From the NCBI GenBank assembly GCA_964352735.1, contig CAYGTC010000011.1:1-64000 (forward strand): 64,000 nucleotides of DNA, given 5' to 3'. Shown here one piece after another: positions 8,633 to 17,614 of the stretch (position 1 is the first letter of the stretch; every line of letters starts with the position of its first letter). The translations under genes and the position numbers were made by a program. The DNA is from NORP309 sp964352735 (GTDB lineage: Bacteria > Pseudomonadota > Gammaproteobacteria > Xanthomonadales > Marinicellaceae). The notes under the pieces are model-generated. The model made no database searches, was not told the origin of the DNA, and was given only the letters and a program-made list of their open reading frames with translations.

Positions 8633-9373
8633 ATGAGAAAAAATATGAAAATAGACAATAAAACAGCATTAGTAACAGGCGCAAACAGAGGCATTGGTAA
8701 ATCAGTTGTCGAATCATTAATAAAGCATGGTGCAAAAAAAGTATATTTGGCCGTTAGGAATTTATCATCTACTGATGAATTAATTGAACAGTTTGGTAAT
8801 ACAGTTGAAGCCATCAAAGTTGATGTATCAAATGCAGACTCTATTAAAAACCTTGCAAAACAAACAACAGATGTCGAAATTGTTGTCAATAATGCCGGTA
8901 TTTTACAACCAGCAAATCCATTAAGTGAACAAGCGGAAAGCGCACTTTATAACGAATTGCAAGTCAATACCTTTGGATTACTTCGCATGGCTCAGGCCTT
9001 CACCCCAATACTTGAAAAAAATAAAGAGTCCGCCTTTGTGCAATTGAATTCTGTGGCTTCAATCAAGAACTTCACAGACTTCAGTACCTACTCTGCATCA
9101 AAAGCAGCAGCTTACTCTCTGACTCAAGGCTTAAAAGATAGCTTAGCCCCCAAAGGCATACATGTGATCAGCGTGCACCCAGGACCGATTAAAACCGACA
9201 TGGCAGAAACAGCGGGCATGGCAGAAATGGCCGAATCAACTGATGTGGTTTCTGAAGGGATAATCAACGCCTTAAAAGATGAGCAATTCCATCTGTTTCC
9301 AGACAGCATGGCCAAAGACTTTGAATCTGCTTACAAAAGTTACGCTGATAACATTATTGAGACAGTAGAGTAA
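8633..9373 (+). CDS. short-chain dehydrogenase/reductase (SDR)
   Basis: A 246-residue classical SDR. It has the cofactor motif TGANRGIG (about residues 16-23), NNAG (about 87) and the catalytic Ser/Tyr/Lys set in LNSVAS and YSASKAA. It would oxidise or reduce an alcohol/carbonyl with NAD(P)(H) in the cytoplasm. It is controlled by the adjacent TetR repressor through the twin palindromes. A second in-frame ATG at 8645 (MKIDNKTALVTG) is an equally good start because the family usually begins close to the TGxxxGIG motif. The substrate is unknown; the TetR pairing suggests detoxification of an aldehyde or similar compound. Confidence 0.9.
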   Translation: MRKNMKIDNKTALVTGANRGIGKSVVESLIKHGAKKVYLAVRNLSSTDELIEQFGNTVEAIKVDVSNADSIKNLAKQTTDVEIVVNNAGILQPANPLSEQAESALYNELQVNTFGLLRMAQAFTPILEKNKESAFVQLNSVASIKNFTDFSTYSASKAAAYSLTQGLKDSLAPKGIHVISVHPGPIKTDMAETAGMAEMAESTDVVSEGIINALKDEQFHLFPDSMAKDFESAYKSYADNIIETVE

Positions 9374-9386
9374 AAAATATTCTGAT

Positions 9387-9417
9387 GTTGAGCTCATCCC
9401 TTATGAGCTCAACTTTA
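9387..9417 (+). terminator. rho-independent terminator of the SDR gene
   Basis: A perfect 11-base-pair stem, GTTGAGCTCAT with ATGAGCTCAAC, has a five-base loop and lies just after the SDR stop. The T run after it is short (TTT then A residues), so on the plus strand it is a moderate terminator. Confidence 0.65.
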
Positions 9418-9427
9418 AAAAAACCTC

Positions 9428-9518
9428 TAACCCGAATATTTCATCATGGAATGGATTTTAAGATAAAAATTGCAAAGTAGATTGGAGAAACATCGTTTTG
9501 TTGAAATATTCGGACTAA
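9428..9518. repeat. MITE-like inverted-terminus repeat, short copy
   Basis: It begins TAACCCGAATATTTC and ends GAAATATTCGGACTAA, near-perfect inverted termini about 90 bases apart. The first 60 bases are the reverse complement of the right half of the element at 11210-11342, with only a few differences. It is non-coding and carries no transposase. Confidence 0.75.
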
Positions 9519-9594
9519 CAGATGTCATTTATACTAGAAACGTTTTGTGGTATTGAGTTATCATAGTCGTTTCCTCATACATAACAATTACCCC

Positions 9595-10572
9595 ATGAAA
9601 AGCATTCAATTTGAGCAATTAGGTATGCCAGCAGATGTGTTAACAGTACAAGAGTTACCTATGCCAGAACCAGGCCCGGATGAGGTCAGAATCAAAGTTT
9701 CGACTTGCAATATCAACCCATCAGACATCGTTTTTATTCAAGGCATTTACGGTATTCAACCACAATTACCCTGCTCTGCAGGTTTTGAAGCCGCAGGCAC
9801 CATTGACAAAGCAGGAGAAGGTGTACAGTTACCACAAGGAATGCGGGTAATTTTTTCTGCCATTGGCGTCTGGTCAGAATATGTTATTGTGCCAGCACAT
9901 ACCATTATACCAACACCCGAAACCATGAGTGATGACGTGGCATGTCAAGCATTTGTTAACCCTTATACGGCTTATGGCATGTTACAACAATCGGGCTTAA
10001 AAGCAGGCCAATGGCTTATGTTAACCGCTGGTGGCTCAGCATTTGGCCAGTTTGTTATTCAATTGTGCAAACAAAAAGGCATCAATACCATTTGTACTGT
10101 GCGAAGAGATGATCAAATTGAAGCCCTAAAAGCCTTAGGTGCAACGACAGTGGTCAATACCGAGCAAGAAAACCTGATCAAAAAAACCTATGGAGTTACT
10201 GAAAACAAAGGTGTTGAAGCGATTTTTGATGCCGTTGGCGGCGATCTTGCTGGACAAGCCTTAGAGTGCCTGGCACACAATGGTCAAATGCTGGTCTTTG
10301 GCCTTTTAAGCATGCAAAGTATCCCGGTAAATAGCGGCACCATGATATTCAAAAACCTCAGGATTCAAGGATTTTGGCTGACACAATGGATAGAATCACT
10401 GAGCAAGGCACAAATCATTGAAGTCACACAATCAGTCATTGGCTTGCTGGCTTCAGGCCAATTAACCGCCAATGTTGAAGCCAGATATGGGATTGATGAC
10501 ATCAAAAAAGCAGTGTTACATGCTGATGCACAAGGTCGCAAAGGCAAAGTCATTTTAGACATGAGTTTATAA
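9595..10572 (+). CDS. MDR-family NAD(P)H-dependent alcohol dehydrogenase/quinone reductase-like
   Basis: A 325-residue medium-chain dehydrogenase of the zinc-free quinone-oxidoreductase/enoyl-reductase branch. It has a GroES-like N-terminal domain with NPSDIVFIQGIYG, and a Rossmann fold whose cofactor loop is LTAGGSAFGQFVIQL near residue 145, followed by GATTVVNT and IFDAVGG. It lacks the structural-zinc cysteine cluster of true alcohol dehydrogenases. The frame opens at a GTG at 9547, but MKSIQFEQLG at 9595 is the expected N-terminus of this family. It stands alone between two repeat elements. The likely role is reduction of an enone or quinone; the substrate is not deducible. Confidence 0.85.
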   Translation: MKSIQFEQLGMPADVLTVQELPMPEPGPDEVRIKVSTCNINPSDIVFIQGIYGIQPQLPCSAGFEAAGTIDKAGEGVQLPQGMRVIFSAIGVWSEYVIVPAHTIIPTPETMSDDVACQAFVNPYTAYGMLQQSGLKAGQWLMLTAGGSAFGQFVIQLCKQKGINTICTVRRDDQIEALKALGATTVVNTEQENLIKKTYGVTENKGVEAIFDAVGGDLAGQALECLAHNGQMLVFGLLSMQSIPVNSGTMIFKNLRIQGFWLTQWIESLSKAQIIEVTQSVIGLLASGQLTANVEARYGIDDIKKAVLHADAQGRKGKVILDMSL

Positions 10573-10621
10573 CGGAATGTTCAAGTAATCCCCATCACAT
10601 CAATTCTAGTAGAGTTATTTT

Positions 10622-11212
10622 ATGATTTTAGATGAAATTATTTCTTTGGTTTTTGCCCTTATCTATTTGATCATTGAAGGCTTAAGTTTGTTGTTAAGTT
10701 TTATCATCAATATGTTCATTGCTTTGATTGAACTGATACTTGACTTGTTTGGCAAAAAACGATCAATTAAAAGAGTCAAACGCTTTAAAAGGCGAAAAAA
10801 CGAACAAAACCATAATGAATACAATCATCTTGAAGAACAAGATAACCCGATAAGAGAATATACAGCACTGGTTTGCGTGCTGGTGGCTGTTGTGATTGCT
10901 GGTTTTGTCTTTATTCCGCGAATGTTTCCTACACACAAAGACATCACTTTTGTTGCAACTGATGGTAACAAGCTGCCATTTGCGTCAGTGATTGTTTACC
11001 ACAATGGCCAGCAAGAATCGAAGAGAACTGACAATCAAGGCAATTTGCGTGTTGAAAAATCAGGATTAGAAAAAATCACCATGAATGATAAAAGGTATAA
11101 AAAAACCACCTGGCAAACCGTTGAGATCGATGATGTTTTGGTCGTAAAAAGAAGCCTGCTTGGTACAAGCTTGGATATTTTGGCTGATAAAATATTAAAA
11201 AAAGACACCTAA
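10622..11212 (+). CDS. membrane protein with C-terminal carboxypeptidase-regulatory-like domain
   Basis: A 196-residue protein of unknown function. A long hydrophobic N-terminal region (residues 1-42, probably one or two helices) is followed by a very basic loop (GKKRSIKRVKRFKRRK), a second membrane helix (about 83-101) and a C-terminal beta domain beginning DITFVATDGNKLPFASVIVYHN, which resembles an Ig-like carboxypeptidase-regulatory domain. Its TAA stop codon is the first three bases of the repeat at 11210, so insertion of that element may have set the C-terminus. Confidence 0.7.
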   Translation: MILDEIISLVFALIYLIIEGLSLLLSFIINMFIALIELILDLFGKKRSIKRVKRFKRRKNEQNHNEYNHLEEQDNPIREYTALVCVLVAVVIAGFVFIPRMFPTHKDITFVATDGNKLPFASVIVYHNGQQESKRTDNQGNLRVEKSGLEKITMNDKRYKKTTWQTVEIDDVLVVKRSLLGTSLDILADKILKKDT

Positions 11213-11342
11213 CCCAAATATATCATCAAAACGGTAAAAAAGTTGAATTTAACCATGAATAACTGGTATTGAAACTATGCTTCTCCAATCTACTTTGCCA
11301 TTTTTACCCTAAAATCCATTCTATGATGAAATATTTGGGTTA
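11210..11342. repeat. MITE-like inverted-terminus repeat, long copy
   Basis: It starts TAACCCAAATATATCATC and ends GATGAAATATTTGGGTTAA, giving inverted termini over 133 bases. The right half is homologous, in inverted orientation, to the element at 9428-9518; about 45 central bases are extra. It abuts the preceding gene so closely that it supplies the stop codon. Confidence 0.75.
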
Positions 11343-11395
11343 AAAAAACTTGCTGATACTGTCATTGTAAATCAAACCTCTTAACAACTTTGAAT

Positions 11396-12298
11396 TCAAT
11401 TTAATTTGGCCTGCATGGCACGTTTTTTATTCAAAATCGCTTCCCGCCTAGCAATATATACCCCTGATGCAAAGACGATAAAAGCACCAAGGATTGTCCA
11501 CCGATCGACATTTTGATCAAAAACCAACCATGCCATGACGATGATGAAAGGTAATCGCGCAAAATCAAAAGACATAACAATTGATACATCCGACAACTTT
11601 AAAGAATGGGTAAATAATAAATGCGCAAAGCTTCCCATAAAGCCCATTAACACCACCAACAACCATATATCAAAAGTTGGCCATTGCCAGACCGATATAG
11701 CCACTGGTAAGGACATTGGTGTCATCAATAGTACCATATACATGACAATGACATTAGTATTTTCAGTTTGTGATAAACGCTTAATGATTAAGACTGAGGC
11801 GGCCATAGTAACAGAAGAAGCCACCACAACCAGCGAAGCCACCATGTCTCCATCAACACTGGGGCGCAATATGATGAGCGTTCCTATAAACCCAACCAAT
11901 ACAGCTATCCAACGCCTCAGATGCACTTCTTCTTTGAGCACTACAGACGCGCCAATGGTAACAAATAGAGGTATAGTAAAACTCAATGAAACAGCTTTTG
12001 CCAGTGGTAAAACTGAAATACCCCAAAAATAGCACAGCATTGATATTAAGCCAAGTACAGATCTTATCAAGAAAAGACCAATACGCCTTGTTTTAAAACT
12101 GCGATAACCAAACCGAATCAACCACGGCAACATAAATACAAGGCCAAAGAGGTTTCTAAAAAAAGCTATTTGAAACGGGTGTAATTCAGTTGACGACATA
12201 CGGATCAGAACATTCATAACACTGAATCCCAATGCTGCAGATAACATCAGCGCTATGGCTTTGAACAACTGAGAATTTTCTTTTGCAAATAATTTCAT
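11396..12298 (-). CDS. DMT-superfamily EamA transporter
   Basis: A 300-residue inner-membrane protein with about ten hydrophobic segments arranged as two EamA repeats. Typical motifs are ALGFSVMNVLIRMSS in the first half, RSVLGLISMLCYFWG, and ALVVVASSVTMAASVLIIKRLS opening the second half. Members export small metabolites or act as exchangers; the substrate is unknown. The gene is divergent from the diguanylate cyclase gene with a long spacer. The ATG is at the 5' end of the open frame and gives a normal family length. Confidence 0.88.
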   Translation of the reverse strand: MKLFAKENSQLFKAIALMLSAALGFSVMNVLIRMSSTELHPFQIAFFRNLFGLVFMLPWLIRFGYRSFKTRRIGLFLIRSVLGLISMLCYFWGISVLPLAKAVSLSFTIPLFVTIGASVVLKEEVHLRRWIAVLVGFIGTLIILRPSVDGDMVASLVVVASSVTMAASVLIIKRLSQTENTNVIVMYMVLLMTPMSLPVAISVWQWPTFDIWLLVVLMGFMGSFAHLLFTHSLKLSDVSIVMSFDFARLPFIIVMAWLVFDQNVDRWTILGAFIVFASGVYIARREAILNKKRAMQAKLN

Positions 12299-12692
12299 AA
12301 CAATAACATTTGTTTATGTGCTTGACATTTGCATGAATACTGTACATCAAGATGCATACATTTGATGATAGACTTGTACTTCTTGTAAAAAGATTGCATA
12401 ATAAAATATAAAAATAGCCGAAAACTTCCCACATTTGAAAATGTTGAAAATAATATGATGAATTAAAAAACCTCAAAAAACAAAATCATCTTAGGTCTTA
12501 TAAAAGTCAGATGCAATCACTTTTATTGCTAAACTGATATAGAGCACACTATAGAGAATAATAAATGAAGTTTTTAAATACACTACAATAATAATATAAA
12601 TATGGGCGGCCCTGTAAATTTCTCTGCCTAGATACTATGTTTTCGATATTCAAAGACATTTTTATTGAAAAAATTTGAGGTTCAGAGGAGTT
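12299..12692. other. intergenic region between divergent transporter and diguanylate cyclase genes
   Basis: It is AT-rich with no convincing gene. A weak promoter candidate for the diguanylate cyclase is TTGCTA (12527-12532) with TATAGA 18 bases downstream. The ribosome site AGAGGAG at 12684-12690 belongs to the next gene. I see nothing else that can be named. Confidence 0.4.
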
Positions 12693-15600
12693 ATGTTTTC
12701 TCTTTTTTTAAGGTCTACACAAGTCAATTTATTGTTGCATGAGTACAATATTTTTTCTATTCTATTGGTTTTATTTTGTATCACTGGATCAACACATGCC
12801 ACCGTAAATTCAAATCAGTGGCAAATTCACAACATTGATGTTGAACAAGGACTGCCTGACCCTACCGTGTTTTCACTTGACCAAGATCACAGTGGCTTCA
12901 TGTGGTTTGGTACTACCAATGGCATTGCCAGATATGATGGCTATCGCATCAAAGTCTTTAAACACGAAACAAATGACATAAATTCGCTTTCTAACAATAA
13001 TGCCGGCAACATTTTTATTGATTCGAAGAACACATTATGGGTTGGCACTTTTGGTGGAGGACTGAATACCATGGACCTGAATACTGGTCAAATTACCAGA
13101 CACCCTTTTAACGAAGTCAAAACTGACAATATCATTTCTGAGAATGTACAGGCCTTTTACGAAGACACACAATCGCGCATGTGGGTTGGTACATCAACAG
13201 GGCTATATCTTTATACAAATAACCTTTTCACCTATTATCACAACAATGAAGAACAAAAAAACAATCAAGTCAGTTATCGTGTGTGGGACATTATAGAAGA
13301 TTTCAATAAAAATATTTGGGTTGGCACTTCAGAAGGTTTGAGCCAACTCAATCCAACAACAGGTATTTTCCACAACTTCTATTTACCTGACGAACTCATT
13401 GTTGATATTTCTTCCAACCAATTCCGCAAATTATTCATGATCGATGATACCATCTGGATTGGTTCATCAACAAGTTTATACAGTTTTGATATCTCCACAC
13501 ATACTTTTCAGTCACATACTCCTCATGAAAAGATTAAAATTAATGATATTTTTCAGATTGATGAGCAACACTTTTTAATTGGTTCTAACCATGGGTTATA
13601 TCAATTTGACCTGCAAGCAAATGCCCTAAAAACAGATCATGATAATCACTGGGAAATTTTAAAAAACGCTGACATAAGAAATATTTTTCTCGATGATTCT
13701 GGCCTGTTATGGATGGCAACAAGGGATAATGGAGTCATTAAAATAGACCAAAAAGGGGGCCTTTTCCAACATCATACGCAAGCTTTTCCATTACAAAATC
13801 AGAACAACAAATCCATTTGGTCATTAAATACAGACCACAAAAATCTACTGTACATGGGCACTTCATCTACTCTTTTCAAAGAAAATGATAAAGGAAATTT
13901 TGAGTCAATCAGTAGTGAACATCTTGATTTCATTCCAGGCATCATACGCGATATTAAACCATCCAAAAACAATGGCATGTGGATTGCCAGCAGTGAAGGT
14001 TTATACTTTTTAAATGAACACGATTCAATTGCGAAAAACATCCTCAAGCCATTTGAATTGGTCAATATTAAACCAACAGATGTTTTTTCTGTTGAAGAAA
14101 GCTCAAATGGTACCATATGGTTAACACTGTATAATCTTGGCATCCTCAAATGGCAGCCAGATACCAATCAAGCTGAACTCATTCAAAGCTATGCAGGCGG
14201 CACCTTAACTGATTTGAATTTGGGTCAAATTTTTCAAGACAACAATGGATATATTTGGATAAGCAGCAACATTGTTGGAGCATTTAGGTATGACATCAAC
14301 AACAATAAAATGCTGTTATTTAAACATGACTATAATGACGAAAGCAGTATCTCTTCTAATAAAATCAATGATATATTTCAAGATTCCCAAGATAGAATAT
14401 GGATAACAACGACAAGAGGACTTAACTTATTTGACCCTGACAAACTTTCATTTCGCCGATATGATCAAAAAGACGGTTTATTGAGTAATGAACTAAAAAC
14501 CATATTAGAGGATTCTCAATACAATTTATGGCTGGTGTATAAATTTGGTATTTCACGCTTCAACCCTGTGAGCAATGAAATCAATAACTACATACTGAAT
14601 AACAGCATAAAAAATGATGGTTTCATAACCAGAGCAGCCACCATAGATAGTAATGATGTGCTTTATTTTGGCAGCACCAATGGTTATTACACCTTTAATC
14701 CACATGATTTACAAAAGGGCATTGCACATCAACCTCAATTCATTATAACCGATGTCACCATTGATAACGAAGCACTGCCTTTTGAATTCCTATCTTCAGG
14801 CATTAAAAAATTTAACCTGACTCCAGAACAAAAAGTCATCACTTTTGAATTTGCCGCATTGGAATACAAGACAACAGAGCAAGTCAAATACAGCTACCGT
14901 TTGGCCGGACTTAATGATAATTGGTATGATGTTACATCGAGCAGAAGAATTGAACTCAGAAACTTGAATACAGGAGATTATCAGATTGAAATCAGGGCAA
15001 AAAACAATGATGGAAGATGGGATGAACAACTGCTTAAACTTGAGGTTATCAAACACCCAGACTGGTGGAGTATTGGTTGGGTAAGGATCCTGTTTGTATT
15101 GTTAGGTGTATTGATTGCGACCATCATTCACTACTATCGAACATACAAAATAAGAAAACAATACCAAATACTCGAAGATGAAGTAAAAATGCGTACTTCT
15201 GAATTGTTACTGCTGAACAAACAACTCAAAACCGCATCAGAAACCGATTTCCTCACAGGACTGTACAACAGAATGGGGTTCATCAACACTCTGAAGAACA
15301 GCAATAATAATTTTGAAAGCAATTGTATTGTCATGGCTGATATCGATCATTTCAAACACGTCAATGACACATTCAGTCATTCAGCAGGCGATGAGGTTTT
15401 AAAGAAAGCCACCTCCATCATGAGGTCATTTCTGACTGAACAGGACACCCTCGCACGCTGGGGTGGTGAAGAGTTCATTTTTCACATAAGAAACAAAGAC
15501 GAGTCACAAACCCATCAACTCATAGAAAAAGTCCGACAAAAAATAGAAAACACCGAATTTGTTTACAATGATAAAGTCATACCTGTAACCTGTACTTTTG

Positions 15601-15767
15601 GCATTTGTTTGTGCTGCAATGATTCAACAGGATTAAAAGATTGTATCTATTCTGCAGATGAAGCTTTATACAGAGGCAAAGCACTTGGTCGCAATAGAAC
15701 TGTTATGTCAGCAAAAAACTTGCAGAATCACGTTTGTGATGATCAAACCACATCACCGTTCCAGTAA
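12693..15767 (+). CDS. Reg_prop-sensor diguanylate cyclase
   Basis: A membrane-bound c-di-GMP synthase of about 1,024 residues. It has a signal peptide or N-anchor (to about residue 36, GSTHA), a periplasmic Reg_prop beta-propeller of about 650 residues with repeated MWFGTTNG/LWVGTFGG-type motifs, a Y_Y_Y domain, one transmembrane helix (about 800-820, VRILFVLLGVLIATIIHYY), a short coiled coil and a C-terminal GGDEF domain with the active-site motif GGEEF. The inhibitory I-site RxxD is replaced by TEQD. I prefer the ATG at 12693, three bases after AGAGGAG, over the TTG at 12675. The sensor architecture parallels the hybrid kinase at 426, so both probably read periplasmic ligands. Confidence 0.93.
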   Translation: MFSLFLRSTQVNLLLHEYNIFSILLVLFCITGSTHATVNSNQWQIHNIDVEQGLPDPTVFSLDQDHSGFMWFGTTNGIARYDGYRIKVFKHETNDINSLSNNNAGNIFIDSKNTLWVGTFGGGLNTMDLNTGQITRHPFNEVKTDNIISENVQAFYEDTQSRMWVGTSTGLYLYTNNLFTYYHNNEEQKNNQVSYRVWDIIEDFNKNIWVGTSEGLSQLNPTTGIFHNFYLPDELIVDISSNQFRKLFMIDDTIWIGSSTSLYSFDISTHTFQSHTPHEKIKINDIFQIDEQHFLIGSNHGLYQFDLQANALKTDHDNHWEILKNADIRNIFLDDSGLLWMATRDNGVIKIDQKGGLFQHHTQAFPLQNQNNKSIWSLNTDHKNLLYMGTSSTLFKENDKGNFESISSEHLDFIPGIIRDIKPSKNNGMWIASSEGLYFLNEHDSIAKNILKPFELVNIKPTDVFSVEESSNGTIWLTLYNLGILKWQPDTNQAELIQSYAGGTLTDLNLGQIFQDNNGYIWISSNIVGAFRYDINNNKMLLFKHDYNDESSISSNKINDIFQDSQDRIWITTTRGLNLFDPDKLSFRRYDQKDGLLSNELKTILEDSQYNLWLVYKFGISRFNPVSNEINNYILNNSIKNDGFITRAATIDSNDVLYFGSTNGYYTFNPHDLQKGIAHQPQFIITDVTIDNEALPFEFLSSGIKKFNLTPEQKVITFEFAALEYKTTEQVKYSYRLAGLNDNWYDVTSSRRIELRNLNTGDYQIEIRAKNNDGRWDEQLLKLEVIKHPDWWSIGWVRILFVLLGVLIATIIHYYRTYKIRKQYQILEDEVKMRTSELLLLNKQLKTASETDFLTGLYNRMGFINTLKNSNNNFESNCIVMADIDHFKHVNDTFSHSAGDEVLKKATSIMRSFLTEQDTLARWGGEEFIFHIRNKDESQTHQLIEKVRQKIENTEFVYNDKVIPVTCTFGICLCCNDSTGLKDCIYSADEALYRGKALGRNRTVMSAKNLQNHVCDDQTTSPFQ

Positions 15768-15826
15768 TTTCAATCTATTGATTTCAATTTATCGTTTTTT
15801 TAATCGAAGCGACACAAATCATTAGC

Positions 15827-15869
15827 CTATTAACCCGGCACCAGTTTAGATGAGATTCAGGGTTAATAG
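15827..15869. repeat. 10-base-pair inverted repeat upstream of FG-GAP gene
   Basis: CTATTAACCC (15827-15836) and GGGTTAATAG (15860-15869) form a perfect stem around a 23-base loop, between the diguanylate cyclase stop and the FG-GAP gene. There is no T run, so a regulator site or an mRNA structure is as likely as a terminator. Confidence 0.45.
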
Positions 15870-15943
15870 CAGTGCTTGATAAATTTATACACGTGACATG
15901 TATAGCTGATATAATACGTTGATATACATCAGAAAAAGCGCAT

Positions 15944-17515
15944 ATGAAACATAAAAATGTATTGGTATTAACCTTGACAGCCACCCTCATTCAAGGCCAT
16001 TTTTGCAAGGCTCAGGACGATGTTGAGGTTCATCAACTCCACAATCATGAAAACGACGCCATACTGTCACAAAACTTCGTCAATCAGGCCATTTATTTTA
16101 AAGCCTCAAATACAGATGAAGAAGATCGATTTGGTGAATCCCTTGCCGCATCAGGCAATACTTTCGTGGTCGGAACCACCGATGAAAGCAGCAGTGCATC
16201 AGGCGTCAATGGCGACCAAACAGACAATTCATTACCGGCATCTGGCTCAGCCTATGTTTTTGTCAACAATGGTGATACTTGGTCACAACAAGCTTACTTG
16301 AAAGCCTCAAACCCCAGAATTGGTTATAGTTTTGCAGAGGCTTTGGACATATCAGGTGACACCATTGTTATTGGTTCACCGAACGAGTCAAGCAATGCAA
16401 CAGGCATAGATGGAGATCAAAATAACGACGACGCCCCGCTCTCTGGTGCAGCCTATGTTTTTGTTCGTGATGGTGACAATTGGAGTCAACAAGCCTACGT
16501 TAAAGCTTCAAATACCAATCAAGGATCCTTTTTTGGTCATTCTGTGTCCATCGACGGCGACACCATGGTCATCGGATCGGTTGGCGAGTCAAGCAATGCC
16601 ACAGGTGTCAATGGTGACCAGAATAATGACTTTGCCACATCTTCTGGTGCAGTTTATGTGTTTACCCGAGACAATGATGTTTGGAGCCAACAAGCGTACA
16701 TCAAAGCCTCAAATACCAACTCATTTGATCGGTTTGGTGAATCTGTTGATATATCAGGAGATACCATTATTGTCAGCGCCATTGATGAGGACAGTAATGC
16801 ACAAGGCATTGATGGTGACCAAGATGACAACTCTGCAGATACCTCTGGTGCTGCTTATGTTTTTACCCGTGAAAACGGCCAATGGAGCCAACAAGCCTAT
16901 ATCAAAGCTTCTAATACTGAATCTGGCGATGAATTTGGTCAATCGGTAAGCCTATTTAATGACACCCTTGCTGTGGGAGCTGGTCGTGAAGACAGCAGTG
17001 CAACAGGCATTAATGGTGATCAAGATGACAACAATGATACATTCAGTGGCGCTGTATATGTCTTTACCAGAACAAATGATCAGTGGGATCAACAAGCTTA
17101 TGTCAAATCTTCCAATACACAATCGGTAGACCGTTTTGGTGAAAAAGTTTCATTAGCTAACGATTTATTGATGGTTGGTTCTGTTTTTGAAGACAGTAAC
17201 GCAACTGGCATCAATGGTGATCAAAATGATAACAGTGCTTCTATTGCTGGTGCCGCCTATGTTTTTTCACGCAGTGGCAATCAATGGAGCCAACTGGCTT
17301 ATGTTAAAGCCTCAAATACCGAGCTCGGTGACAGATTCTCTTCATCTTTGGCTATTTCTGCATCCGGTATTCTTATTGCCGCAATGGATGAAGGCAGTGC
17401 AGACACAGGCATAGATGGCGACCAAGGTGATAATTCAGCCACTGACTCTGGTGCGGTCTATCTCTACCCATTCAGCCCCGACCTGATCTTTTCCAATCAC
17501 TTTGAAACATTGTGA
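15944..17515 (+). CDS. secreted seven-repeat FG-GAP beta-propeller protein
   Basis: A 523-residue exported protein. A signal peptide (to about residue 23) is followed, from about residue 51, by seven repeats of 67 residues with the consensus Y-[VI]-K-A-S-N-T, F-G-x-S, G-D-T, G-x-N-G-D-Q-x-D-N and G-A-x-Y-V-F-T-R. Seven integrin-like FG-GAP blades would close one propeller, and the Asp/Asn-rich GDQ loops could bind calcium. The C-terminus DLIFSNHFETL resembles the D-x-IF-x-x-GFE tail seen on exported proteins of Xanthomonadales-type bacteria. Function is unknown; adhesion or a structural extracellular role is plausible. Confidence 0.85.
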   Translation: MKHKNVLVLTLTATLIQGHFCKAQDDVEVHQLHNHENDAILSQNFVNQAIYFKASNTDEEDRFGESLAASGNTFVVGTTDESSSASGVNGDQTDNSLPASGSAYVFVNNGDTWSQQAYLKASNPRIGYSFAEALDISGDTIVIGSPNESSNATGIDGDQNNDDAPLSGAAYVFVRDGDNWSQQAYVKASNTNQGSFFGHSVSIDGDTMVIGSVGESSNATGVNGDQNNDFATSSGAVYVFTRDNDVWSQQAYIKASNTNSFDRFGESVDISGDTIIVSAIDEDSNAQGIDGDQDDNSADTSGAAYVFTRENGQWSQQAYIKASNTESGDEFGQSVSLFNDTLAVGAGREDSSATGINGDQDDNNDTFSGAVYVFTRTNDQWDQQAYVKSSNTQSVDRFGEKVSLANDLLMVGSVFEDSNATGINGDQNDNSASIAGAAYVFSRSGNQWSQLAYVKASNTELGDRFSSSLAISASGILIAAMDEGSADTGIDGDQGDNSATDSGAVYLYPFSPDLIFSNHFETL

Positions 17516-17556
17516 TTGACTGACTTGAAAATAAATGAAATGCTCTAGCCTAAATA

Positions 17557-17602
17557 TGACCAATCAGTCATAAAATAAAATTATTACTTGACCACTTGGT
17601 CA
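17557..17602. promoter_or_regulatory. two TetR operators upstream of the TetR gene
   Basis: TGACCAATCAGTCA (17557-17570) and TGACCACTTGGTCA (17589-17602) share the TGACC-N4-GGTCA plan; the first has a degenerate right arm. They lie just upstream of the TetR start, which fits autoregulation. Confidence 0.8.
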
Positions 17603-17614
17603 TAAAAGTTTAAC

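Noticed and set aside
11535..12032. A 165-residue plus-strand frame inside the DMT transporter gene
   Set aside because: Antisense shadow of a clear membrane transporter; low-complexity Thr/Ile composition.
16410..16949. A 179-residue overlapping frame inside the FG-GAP gene
   Set aside because: It repeats with the same 201-base period as the true frame and encodes no recognisable protein.
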